NCBI GenBank assembly: GCA_025937035.1
Contig: JAICSG010000138.1
Span: 1-8,386 of the forward strand
Source: Thermoanaerobaculia bacterium
GTDB lineage: Bacteria > Acidobacteriota > Thermoanaerobaculia > Multivoradales > UBA5704
Direction of reading: 5' to 3'
Length of the DNA: 8,386 nucleotides
Below, one piece after another: positions 1-7,238 of the stretch. A program made the position numbers and the translations under genes. Within the stretch, counting starts at the first letter, position 1; each line of letters opens with the position of its first letter. The notes below the pieces were generated by a model. It did no database searches. It saw nothing but the letters and a program-made list of their open reading frames with translations, and was not told where the DNA came from.

Positions 1-1296
1 ATGGCCCCCTCGGTCGAGGGGCAGGTGGACGTCTACCGGCAGGCGTACGAGAACGCCGGGGTCGACCCCCGCACGGTCTCCTACATCGAATGCCACGGCA
101 CCGGCACGGCGCTGGGCGATCCGATCGAGATCGCGGCCCTGTCGAAGGTCTTCGCGGACCCCGAGCGCCGCAACTACTGCGCCATCGGCTCGCTGAAGAC
201 CAACATCGGCCACCTGGACACCGCGGCGGGGGTCTGCGGGCTGATCAAGGCGGCGCTGGCGCTCCATCATGGAGCGATCCCGCCCAGCCTGCACTTCGAG
301 AAACCCAACCCGCGGATCGACTTCGCCAGCAGCCCGTTCTTCGTCAACACCGAGCTGCGCCCCTGGCCGGAAGGGAAGCTCCGGCGGGCCGGCGTGACCT
401 CGCTGGGAATGGGGGGGACCAACGTGCACCTGGTGCTGGAGGAGGCTCCCGCGGCGGTGCCCACCAGCGCCTCGCGCCCCAAACAGCTCCTGCTTCTCTC
501 GGCCAAGAGCGCCGCCGCCCTGGAGCGCTCGACGGCCCGCCTGGCCGACCATCTGAGAGACAATCCGGAGCTCGACCTGGCGGACGTGGCCTTCACCCTC
601 ACCCAGGGGCGAAAGGGCTTCCAGCACCGCCGGGCCCTGCTGACGGCCGATCCCGCGGATGCCGCGGCGGCTCTGGAGACGCTCGACCCCGAGCGGCTGC
701 TCACCACCGCCCCGGAGGCCGGCGATCATCCGGTGGCCTTCCTCTTCCCGGGGCAGGGGGCGCAGTACCCCGGCATGGCGCGCGGCCTCTATGAGACCGA
801 GCCCTCGTTCCGCGACGACGTCGACCTCTGCTGCCGGCTGCTCCAGCCCCATCTGGGATTCGACCTGCGCCAGGCGCTGTTCGAGGACGGCGATCCGGAG
901 CGGCTGCAGCACACCCAGCTCGCCCAGCCGGCCCTCTTCGTCGTCTCCTGGGCCGTGGCGCGGCTGTGGATGAGCTGGGGGGTGCGGCCGGAGGCGATGC
1001 TGGGCCACTCGATCGGCGAGTACGTGGCGGCCTGCCTGGCCGGCGTTTTCTCGCTGGAGGACGCCCTGGCGGTGGTGGCGGTGCGCGGCCGGCTGATGGG
1101 CCAGATGCCGCCCGGCGCCATGCTCGGCGTGCCGCTCCCCGAGGCCGAGGTCCTCCCCCTGCTGGGCGAGGAGCTGTCGCTGGCGGCGGTCAACCGGCCG
1201 GCGGTCTCGGTGGTCTCGGGGTCCGTCGAGGCGATCGAGGAGCTGGCGGCTCGCTTGAGCGAGCAGGGGCTGGCCTGCCGGCGGCTGCACACCTAG
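1..1296 (+). CDS. Type I modular PKS, N-terminal piece: KS (C-terminal part) and AT up to a premature stop; 5' partial
   Basis: This is part of a cytoplasmic type I polyketide synthase, which condenses an acyl chain with a malonyl-type extender. The reading frame enters inside the ketosynthase, so the ATG at base 1 is an internal codon (the APSVEGQ region of KS), not the start. The KS part spans about residues 1-150 and shows both catalytic histidines, H32 in HGTGTALGD and H71 in KTNIGHL, and ends with GGTNVHLVLEEAP. The active Cys lies upstream of the window. A linker follows, then an acyltransferase from about residue 245 (FPGQGAQ), with nucleophile Ser337 in GHSIGEY; this form is usual for malonyl rather than methylmalonyl ATs. 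The frame ends at TAG 1294-1296, just where the SHAFHS motif is expected, and AT coding resumes in the same frame directly after it. This is therefore a broken or misread gene, continued by the 1315-3732 piece. The domain calls are very secure; the status of the stop is uncertain. Confidence 0.93.
   Translation: MAPSVEGQVDVYRQAYENAGVDPRTVSYIECHGTGTALGDPIEIAALSKVFADPERRNYCAIGSLKTNIGHLDTAAGVCGLIKAALALHHGAIPPSLHFEKPNPRIDFASSPFFVNTELRPWPEGKLRRAGVTSLGMGGTNVHLVLEEAPAAVPTSASRPKQLLLLSAKSAAALERSTARLADHLRDNPELDLADVAFTLTQGRKGFQHRRALLTADPADAAAALETLDPERLLTTAPEAGDHPVAFLFPGQGAQYPGMARGLYETEPSFRDDVDLCCRLLQPHLGFDLRQALFEDGDPERLQHTQLAQPALFVVSWAVARLWMSWGVRPEAMLGHSIGEYVAACLAGVFSLEDALAVVAVRGRLMGQMPPGAMLGVPLPEAEVLPLLGEELSLAAVNRPAVSVVSGSVEAIEELAARLSEQGLACRRLHT
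93..132 (+). repeat. 40-base perfect direct repeat, copy 1 (KS HGTGT region)
   Basis: This stretch encodes the HGTGTALGDPIEI segment of the first KS and is identical base for base to 6929-6968 in the second KS. It reflects homologous modules and conserved codon choice. Confidence 0.9.
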
Positions 1297-1308
1297 AACG
1301 CCTTCAAC
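1294..1308 (+). other. In-frame amber stop and loss of catalytic His in AT active-site motif
   Basis: The frame reads T-stop-N-A-F-N-S where malonyl-type PKS acyltransferases normally read T-S-H-A-F-H-S. Each difference fits one C-to-A change: TCG to TAG (1294-1296), CAC to AAC (1297-1299) and CAC to AAC (1306-1308). The last His is the partner of the active Ser in the catalytic dyad. The open frame is uninterrupted on both sides, so the original gene was clearly a single reading frame. The ancestral codons are inferred from family consensus, not seen directly. Confidence 0.85.
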
Positions 1309-1314
1309 TCGCGG

Positions 1315-3732
1315 ATGATGGACCCCATCCTCCAGCCCTTCCTGGAGCAGGTGAGGCGGGTGCGCCTGGAGCCGCCGCGGCTGCCGTTCCTCTCGAACGT
1401 CACCGGCACCTGGATCCGCCCGGAGGAGGCGACCGATCCGGCCTACTGGGTGCGCCAGCTCCGCCAGGCGGTGCGCTTCGCCGACGGCGCCGCCCTGCTG
1501 CTGGCCGAGCCGCGCCGTATCCTGCTGGAGGTGGGCCCAGGCAACACCCTCTCGACGCTGGCCCGCCAGCACCCGGCGGCGGGCCCGGGGCACGCCATGA
1601 TCGCCACCGTCCGCCACCCCAAGCAGGCGGACGCCGACGAGACCGTGCTCCTCCAGGCGCTCGCCCGCTTCTGGCTGGCCGGCGGGGAGATCGACTGGAC
1701 GGCCTTCTGGGCGGGGGAGCGGCGGCGCCGGGTGGCGCTCCCCACCTACCCCTTCGAGCGCCAGCGCTACTGGGTCGATCCGCTCCCCAAGAGCGCCTCC
1801 CCCCGCCGCCCGGCCGGCCGGCGCCACGACCCCGCGGAGTGGCTCTACGTGCCGGTCTGGAAGCAGGCCCGCCTGCCCGTCGCCGCCGAGGCGCCGGCCG
1901 AGGCGGGGGAGAGCTGGCTGGTCTTCCTCGACCGCCACGGCCTGGGCGAGGCCCTGGCGCGGCGGCTGGAGGCGGGCGGGCGCGCCGTGGTCCGGGTCTC
2001 CGAGGGAGAGGCCTACGCCCACGGGCCGGCGGGCTTCACTCTCGCGCCGGGCCGGCGGGCGGATTACGACTCCCTGCTCGACGCCCTGGGCCGCACGCCG
2101 ACCCACGTCCTGCATCTCTGGAACGTCACCTCCGGGCCTTTGGAGACCGACCCGGCGCTCGACCGCGCCTTCTACAGCCTGATCTATCTGGCCCAGGCGC
2201 TGGGGCGGCAGAGCGTCACCGATCCCACGGCGGTCACCGTGGTCGCGAACGGCCTCTGCGACGTCACCGGCGAGGAGCCGCTGGAGCCCGTGAAGGCGGC
2301 GCTGCTGGGGCCGGTGGCGGTGATCCCGCGCGAGTACCCGAGCCTCTCCTGCCGGGCCGTGGATGTGACCCTGGGCGGGCCCCTGGAGCGCGCCGCCGGG
2401 CAGATCCTGGGAGAGATCCAGCGCGCGGCGGGGCCGGAGACGGTCGCCTTCCGCGGCAACCTGCGCTGGGCGCGCGAGTACGAGCCATCCTCTCTCCCGG
2501 CGCCGCCGGAGGGAGCCGCGCCGGGGCTGCGCCAGGGCGGGGTCTGCCTGATCACCGGCGGCATGGGGGGCATCGGCCTGGAGCTGGCCGAGCACCTGGC
2601 CCGGGAGGCCCAGGCGAAGCTGGTGCTGGTGGGCCGCTCCGCCTTCCCCGAGCGGGAGCGCTGGGCGGACTGGCTGGCCCTGCACGACGAGAGCGATCCC
2701 ATCCGCCGCAAGATCGAGCGCCTGCTGGCCCTCGAGGAGCTGGGGGGAGAGGTGCTGGCCCTGTCGGCCGACGTGGCCGATCCGGCGGCGATGCGCGAGG
2801 TCGTGGCGTCGGCCGAGCGCCGCTTCGGCGCCATCCACGGGGTGATCCACGCCGCCGGCGTGCCGGGCGGCGGGCTGCTCCAGGGGAAGAGCCCCGAGGT
2901 GGCCGAGCCGGTGCTCGCCCCCAAGGTGCGCGGCACCCTGGCTCTGGCGGAGATCCTCGCCGGCCGCCAGCTCGACCTCTTCGCCCTCACCTCCACGGTC
3001 ACCGTGCTCCTGCCGGAGATCGGGCAGACCGACTACGTGGCGGCCAACGCCTTCCTCGACGCCTTCGCCGCGGCGCGGGCGCGGACGGGGGAGCCGGTGG
3101 TGTCGATCAACTGGGACGCCTGGCGGGAGGTCGGCATGGCCCTCTCGACCGAGGTGCCCGAGGAGTGGCGGGCGAAGCGCCAGGAGAGCCTGGCCCAGGG
3201 GCTCACGTCGCGCGAGGGGGTGGAGGCCTTCCGGCGGATCGTGGCTTCGGGGCTGCCGCAGGTGGTGGTCTCCACCCTCGACCTCCAGCGGCGGCTGGCC
3301 GAGAGCGCCCAGGGGGTGCCGCTGGCCGCCCTTCTGGAGTCGGCGCCGGCTCCCGCTCACGCCCGGCCGGCGCTCGCCACCGCCTTCGTGCAGCCGCAGA
3401 GCGACCTGGAGCGCGGCATCGCCGAGGTCTGGCAGGAGATCCTGGGGGTCGATCCGGTCGGCCTGCACGACAACTTCTTCGAGCTGGGCGGCAACTCGCT
3501 GGCCGGCCTGCGGCTGGTGCAGCGGCTGCGGGAGCGGCTGGGGGCCGGCCTCTCGGAGGTCAGCCTGTACGAGGCGCCCACGGTGGGCGCCCTGGCCCGC
3601 GCGATCGCCGCCCAGGCGCCCGGAGAGACGGAAGAGGCTCCGGCCGGCGTGGCGCCGGCCGAGCAGGAGAGCCGGCAGAGGGGAGAGCGCCGCAAGGCGC
3701 GGCTGCTCGGCAGAAGGGGAATCGCCGGATGA
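1315..3732 (+). CDS. Type I modular PKS, C-terminal piece: rest of AT, ketoreductase, acyl carrier protein
   Basis: This continues the same module in the same frame after the TAG at 1294. ATG 1315 (or 1318) is only the first possible start; no Shine-Dalgarno sequence precedes it, so independent translation is doubtful. Residues about 1-100 finish the AT (VGPGNTLS), followed by the post-AT linker ending TYPFERQRYW. A KR structural half runs from about residue 180, and the catalytic KR has the NADPH loop GGMGGIG at 415-421, Lys537, Tyr574 and Asn578. The position 13 residues before Tyr, normally Ser, is Thr561. There is no LDD motif, so B-type stereochemistry is not supported. The ACP lies at about 690-765, with phosphopantetheine Ser728 in GGNSL. 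The tail is charged and Arg-rich (RQRGERRKARLLGRR), possibly a docking segment. DH, ER and TE domains are absent, so the module would leave a beta-hydroxyl and pass the chain on. Confidence 0.92.
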   Translation: MMDPILQPFLEQVRRVRLEPPRLPFLSNVTGTWIRPEEATDPAYWVRQLRQAVRFADGAALLLAEPRRILLEVGPGNTLSTLARQHPAAGPGHAMIATVRHPKQADADETVLLQALARFWLAGGEIDWTAFWAGERRRRVALPTYPFERQRYWVDPLPKSASPRRPAGRRHDPAEWLYVPVWKQARLPVAAEAPAEAGESWLVFLDRHGLGEALARRLEAGGRAVVRVSEGEAYAHGPAGFTLAPGRRADYDSLLDALGRTPTHVLHLWNVTSGPLETDPALDRAFYSLIYLAQALGRQSVTDPTAVTVVANGLCDVTGEEPLEPVKAALLGPVAVIPREYPSLSCRAVDVTLGGPLERAAGQILGEIQRAAGPETVAFRGNLRWAREYEPSSLPAPPEGAAPGLRQGGVCLITGGMGGIGLELAEHLAREAQAKLVLVGRSAFPERERWADWLALHDESDPIRRKIERLLALEELGGEVLALSADVADPAAMREVVASAERRFGAIHGVIHAAGVPGGGLLQGKSPEVAEPVLAPKVRGTLALAEILAGRQLDLFALTSTVTVLLPEIGQTDYVAANAFLDAFAAARARTGEPVVSINWDAWREVGMALSTEVPEEWRAKRQESLAQGLTSREGVEAFRRIVASGLPQVVVSTLDLQRRLAESAQGVPLAALLESAPAPAHARPALATAFVQPQSDLERGIAEVWQEILGVDPVGLHDNFFELGGNSLAGLRLVQRLRERLGAGLSEVSLYEAPTVGALARAIAAQAPGETEEAPAGVAPAEQESRQRGERRKARLLGRRGIAG
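3714..3720 (+). promoter_or_regulatory. Putative ribosome binding site for the DUF5916 gene
   Basis: The purine run AAGGGGA lies inside the end of the PKS gene, 8 bases before ATG 3729. It supports this start and translational coupling to the PKS. Confidence 0.5.
3729..3732 (+). other. ATGA stop/start overlap between PKS and DUF5916 gene
   Basis: The PKS stop TGA (3730-3732) lies within the ATG (3729-3731) of the next gene. Such an overlap typically couples translation of the two genes by termination and re-initiation. Confidence 0.85.
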
Positions 3733-5966
3733 AGCGGATCGTTCTCCGCGGCCTCGCCGCGCTGGTCTTTTCTTACCCCGCGGTGGCGCAGACCGTCCCG
3801 CCGGCGACCCCCATCACAGCCGAGCCGCAGGTCCCCGGCCACTACGTGGCCTCGCCGGTCCGCTTCGCCGCGCCGCCGGTGATCGACGGCAAGCTCGACG
3901 ACGCCGTCTGGCGGACGGCGGCCAAGCTGGACGGCTTCAAGCAGCTCGTCCCGGACGAGGGGCAGCCGGCCACCGAGCCGACCGAGGTCTTCCTGGGCTA
4001 CGACGATGAAAACCTTTATATCGGAGCCCGCTGCTACGACTCGGAGCCGCAGAAGGTGTTCGCCACCGCCCTCGCGCGCGACTCGGAGATCATCTACGAC
4101 GACACCCTGCAGGTGATCATCGACACCTACCGCAGCGGCCGGAACGGCTTCCTCTTCACCACCAACTCGGCGGGGGTCGAGGTCGACGCCCTGGTGCGCA
4201 ACGAGGGGGAGGAGGTCAACTACAACTGGGACGCCATCTGGACGGTGCGCAGCACGCGCGACTCCGGCGGCTGGTCGACCGAGATCGCCATCCCCTGGCG
4301 GACCCTGCGCTTCCCCAACGCGCCGGAGCAGGACTGGGGGTTCAACGTCGAGCGCTTCGTCTCGCGCAAGCAGGAGCGGAGCTACTGGAAGCCGATGCGG
4401 CTCGCCTACGGCTTCTACGCCCCCTACAAGATCTCCCAGTTCGGCGAGCTGACCGGCCTCGCGGGGGTGCGGCAGGGGAGCCGCTTCCACTTCGCTCCCT
4501 ACCTGCTGGCCGGCGGCGAGCGGCGGGCGAGCGACGGCGACACCTCGACGAACGGCCGGCTGGGCGGCGACGTCAAGGTGAACGTCACCACCGACCTGGT
4601 GGCCGACCTCACCTACCGCACCGACTTCTCCGAGACCGAGGCGGACGAGGCGAACGTCAACCTGACCCGCAGCCCGCTGCTGTTCCCGGAGAAGCGCCCC
4701 TTCTTCCTGGAGGGGGCGAGCCTGTTCTATTTCGGCGACCGGCCGGAGCCCAACCACCCGAACGACGAGAACTTCCTCTTCTTCAGCCGGCAGATCGGCC
4801 TCACCCCCGACGGCCGGGCGGAGATCCCTCTCCTCGGCGGCGTCAAGCTGACCGGCCACCAGGGGCCTTACGACGTGGGGGCCCTGAGCCTCCAGACCGA
4901 GGCGGTCCACAAGCCGGACGGCTACGGCGGCCGGGTCGACGAGCCGCGCACCACCTACAGCGTCCTGCGGATGAAGCGACTGATCGGCGACAGCTCCTCG
5001 TTCGGCGTCCTGGGGATCTCCAAGGATGCCACCGGCGATCAGAACCGGGTGGGCGGCTTCGACTGGGACGTCTCCCTGGGGCCCAGCCTGCGCAACGGCG
5101 GCTACTTCGCCAAGAGCTCCACCCCCGGCCTCTCGGGGAAGGACTGGACGGGCTCCACCGACTTCTACTGGGACAGCCGCAACCTGCGCTTCCACTACGT
5201 CTACACCGAGGTCGGCCAGAATTTCAACGACGAGCTGGGCTACATCAACCGCATCGGCGTGCGCCAGTACCGGGCCGACAACAACCTCGTGCTGTGGCCC
5301 GAGCATGGGCCGTTCCGGCAGGCCTGGTTTACGTACAATTTCGACTACATCGCCGATCGCAATACCAACGAGGTGCAGACCCGGATCAACAACGTCCAGG
5401 CCAACGCCTACTTCCACAACGCGGCCGGGATCTCCTTCAAGGCCTATGACGAGCTGGAGGTCCTGACCACGCCGCTGCAGATCAAGCGCGGGCTGCTCAT
5501 CCCGCCGGGCTCGTACGAGTTCATCAACTATTTCGTGGGCTTCCAGAGCGACTACACGAAGGCGGTCGGCAGCGCCGGGCAATTCGCCTGGGGGGACTAC
5601 TACGACGGCCACTACTTCCGGGCCATCGGCTACGCCAACTACCGCCCGTGGGCCGGCGTGCTGGCGGAGATCACCGCCCAGCGCACCCAGGTCGATCTCA
5701 AGGAGGGGAGCTTCACCGAAGACATCCTCCTGGGCCAGCTCGCCTACTCCTTCACCCCCCGGCTGTCCACCCGGCTGTGGGTGCAGTGGGCCCGCGACAC
5801 GAACCTGCGCGAGAAGCTCGACGTCGACTGGGAGCTCCGGCCGGGCTCGCATCTGTTCGTGGTCTATCAGGACATCCGCAGCTACGTCGACTTCTTCGAT
5901 CCCCGGCAGCCGGTGTTCGGCACGCCGGGCCGCCAGCTCCTCACCAAGATCGTGTTCCTCTTCTAG
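3729..5966 (+). CDS. DUF5916 outer-membrane beta-barrel protein with N-terminal CBM9-like domain
   Basis: This is a complete protein of 745 residues. ATG 3729 was chosen because it gives a clear signal peptide (residues 1-20: MKR, then a hydrophobic core, then AVA before Gln21) and overlaps the PKS TGA as ATGA. Residues about 45-212 resemble the CBM9-like fold usual in this family: VIDGKLDDAVW, YDDENLYIGARCYDSEP, IDTYRSGRNGF and a GWSTEIAIPW-type strand. Residues about 235-745 match DUF5916, including the signature region at 298-329 (TDFSETEAD, then FPEKRPFFLEG), SRQIG at 353-357, many alternating aromatic strands, and a late RPGSHLFVVYQD stretch. The last residue is Phe, as expected for a BAM-inserted barrel. 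Family members are predicted to lie in the outer membrane; their molecular function is not established. Lying within a PKS operon suggests a part in export, binding or protection linked to the polyketide, but this is inference only. The frame is intact, unlike both flanking PKS genes. Confidence 0.9.
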   Translation: MKRIVLRGLAALVFSYPAVAQTVPPATPITAEPQVPGHYVASPVRFAAPPVIDGKLDDAVWRTAAKLDGFKQLVPDEGQPATEPTEVFLGYDDENLYIGARCYDSEPQKVFATALARDSEIIYDDTLQVIIDTYRSGRNGFLFTTNSAGVEVDALVRNEGEEVNYNWDAIWTVRSTRDSGGWSTEIAIPWRTLRFPNAPEQDWGFNVERFVSRKQERSYWKPMRLAYGFYAPYKISQFGELTGLAGVRQGSRFHFAPYLLAGGERRASDGDTSTNGRLGGDVKVNVTTDLVADLTYRTDFSETEADEANVNLTRSPLLFPEKRPFFLEGASLFYFGDRPEPNHPNDENFLFFSRQIGLTPDGRAEIPLLGGVKLTGHQGPYDVGALSLQTEAVHKPDGYGGRVDEPRTTYSVLRMKRLIGDSSSFGVLGISKDATGDQNRVGGFDWDVSLGPSLRNGGYFAKSSTPGLSGKDWTGSTDFYWDSRNLRFHYVYTEVGQNFNDELGYINRIGVRQYRADNNLVLWPEHGPFRQAWFTYNFDYIADRNTNEVQTRINNVQANAYFHNAAGISFKAYDELEVLTTPLQIKRGLLIPPGSYEFINYFVGFQSDYTKAVGSAGQFAWGDYYDGHYFRAIGYANYRPWAGVLAEITAQRTQVDLKEGSFTEDILLGQLAYSFTPRLSTRLWVQWARDTNLREKLDVDWELRPGSHLFVVYQDIRSYVDFFDPRQPVFGTPGRQLLTKIVFLF

Positions 5967-5969
5967 GAG
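5965..5969 (+). promoter_or_regulatory. Ribosome binding site for the second PKS gene
   Basis: AGGAG overlaps the TAG stop of the DUF5916 gene and sits 9 bases before ATG 5979. This fixes the PKS start and points to one transcript. There is no room for a promoter or terminator in the 12-base gap. Confidence 0.7.
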
Positions 5970-5978
5970 CCCAGTGAG

Positions 5979-7238
5979 ATGAATCCGCCGCGCCGAGAGC
6001 CGACCGGCACCGAGATCGCCATCGTGGGGATGGCCGGGCGTTTCCCCGGCGCCCGTGACGTCCAGGAGCTGTGGAAGAACCTGCGCGCCGGGCGAGAGGC
6101 GGTGCGCTTCCCCGAGGCCGCGGAGCTGGCCGCCCGCGGGCTCGACGCCGCCCGGCTGGCCGATCCCCACTGGGTCAGGGCGGTCTCCCAGATGGAGGGC
6201 TACGACTGCTTCGACGAGCTCTTCTTCGGCATCAACCCGCGCGAGGCCGAGCTGATGGACCCGCAGCACCGGGTGCTCCTCGAATGCGCCTGGGAGGCCC
6301 TGGAGAGCGCCGGCTACGATCCGCAGGGGCTGGGCGGCCGGGTGGGCGTCTACGCCGGCGCCACCCTCTCGACCTACCTGCTCTTCCACCTGATCGGCAA
6401 TCCGCTGGCGGCCGGCGCCGATCCGCTGCAGGTGGTGCTGGGCAACGCCTCGGACGCGCTCGCCACCCGCCTCTCCTACAAGCTCAACCTGCGGGGGCCC
6501 AGCCACGCCGTGCAGTGCGCCTGCTCGACCTCGCTGGTGGCCGTCCACCTGGCGGCCCAGGCGCTGCTCAACGAGGAGTGCGACCTGGCGCTGGCCGGCG
6601 GAGTGTCGATCCAGGCCGACGCCGGGCTCGGCTACCGCTACGTGCCGGGGTCGGTGGTGTCGCCGGACGGCCACTGCCGGGCCTTCGACGCCGCGGCCCA
6701 GGGGAGCCTCTTCGGCTCCGGGGTGGGGCTGGTGGTGCTCAAGCGCCTGGAGGACGCCCTGGCCGACCGCGACACCATCCGCGCCGTGATCCTGGGCTCG
6801 GCGGTGACCAACGACGGCAGCCTGAAGGTCGGCTTCACCGCCCCCGGGGTCGAGGGGCAGGCGGCGGCGATCAGCGAGGCCCTGGCGGTGGCCGGGGTCG
6901 ATCCCGAGACCGTCGGCTACCTGGAGGCCCACGGCACCGGCACGGCGCTGGGCGATCCGATCGAGATCCAGGCGGTGACCCGCGCCTTCCGCGAGTACAC
7001 GGCGCGCAAGGGGTTCTGCGCCATCGGCTCGGTGAAGAGCAATCTGGGGCATCTGGACGTGGCCGCCGGGGTGACCGGGCTGATCAAGACCGTGCTGGCC
7101 CTGGAGCACGGCGAGATCCCGCCCACGCTCCACTTCGAGAAGCCCAGCCCGCGCATCGACTTCGCCGCCTCGCCGGTCTACGTCAACGCCGCCCTCTCCC
7201 CGTGGCCCCAGACGGCCGGGCCGCGGCGGGCGGGGTGA
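5979..7238 (+). CDS. Type I modular PKS, second protein: ketosynthase, ended early by a frameshift
   Basis: This is the N-terminus of the next PKS, with a short lead (MNPPRREPTG) that is too small for a long coiled-coil docking domain. The KS begins at EIAIVGMAGRFPGA (about residue 12) and is otherwise full length. It has the active Cys182 in CACSTSL, His318 in HGTGTALGD and His358 in KSNLGHL, with MDPQHR upstream. It would accept the chain from the preceding ACP and perform decarboxylative condensation. The frame stops at TGA 7236-7238 after PRRAG. The missing KS ending (VNSFGLGGTNAHVVLEEAP) follows at once in the next frame. Restoring a single G to the run at 7232-7235 would rejoin the two pieces. 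The gene is therefore frameshifted by real mutation or by a homopolymer read error. There is no loading module, as expected for a downstream subunit. Confidence 0.93.
   Translation: MNPPRREPTGTEIAIVGMAGRFPGARDVQELWKNLRAGREAVRFPEAAELAARGLDAARLADPHWVRAVSQMEGYDCFDELFFGINPREAELMDPQHRVLLECAWEALESAGYDPQGLGGRVGVYAGATLSTYLLFHLIGNPLAAGADPLQVVLGNASDALATRLSYKLNLRGPSHAVQCACSTSLVAVHLAAQALLNEECDLALAGGVSIQADAGLGYRYVPGSVVSPDGHCRAFDAAAQGSLFGSGVGLVVLKRLEDALADRDTIRAVILGSAVTNDGSLKVGFTAPGVEGQAAAISEALAVAGVDPETVGYLEAHGTGTALGDPIEIQAVTRAFREYTARKGFCAIGSVKSNLGHLDVAAGVTGLIKTVLALEHGEIPPTLHFEKPSPRIDFAASPVYVNAALSPWPQTAGPRRAG
6929..6968 (+). repeat. 40-base perfect direct repeat, copy 2 (KS HGTGT region)
   Basis: This is the second copy of the sequence at 93-132, 6836 bases away and in the matching codon phase of the second KS. 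Recombination between the copies would give an in-frame hybrid KS. Confidence 0.9.
7231..7238 (+). other. One-base frameshift in a G run within the ketosynthase, creating GTGA
   Basis: The bases CGGGGTGA encode A-G-stop in the upstream frame. With five Gs instead of four, the codons would give A-G-V-N-S, the normal KS sequence before FGLGGTNAHV. The shift also makes a GTGA overlap, so re-initiation at GTG 7235 is formally possible. No canonical slippery heptamer is present. Confidence 0.88.

Noticed and set aside
1294..1296. Programmed TAG read-through or a noncanonical amino acid at the amber codon
   Set aside because: The window's other TAG (5964-5966) is a normal gene end. The neighbouring His-to-Asn changes also remove the catalytic residue, so read-through would not restore the AT.
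1297..1320. A true separate gene starting at ATG 1315 or 1318
   Set aside because: No Shine-Dalgarno sequence precedes it, and the protein would begin in the middle of an AT fold. The upstream piece ends exactly at the matching position in the same frame.
966..3728. Upstream in-frame extension of the DUF5916 gene to ATG 966
   Set aside because: This stretch is the PKS coding region read in another frame and gives Gly/Ala/Arg/Pro-rich nonsense. The signal peptide at 3729 marks the real start.
5967..5978. Terminator or promoter between the DUF5916 gene and the second PKS
   Set aside because: The gap is only 12 bases, with no hairpin or promoter elements, just Shine-Dalgarno spacing.
3357..7133. 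Very long open frame on the minus strand (over 1,200 codons)
   Set aside because: It lies opposite the ACP, the DUF5916 gene and the KS, all of which have clear family motifs. Its translation is low-complexity (Gly, Arg, Val, Leu, His, Gln rich) with no recognisable domain. Long antisense frames are expected at this GC content.
7229..7238. Programmed -1 ribosomal frameshift joining the KS and AT pieces
   Set aside because: No canonical X XXY YYZ slippery heptamer is present. One missing G in a G run is simpler, and modular PKSs are not known to use such a shift here.
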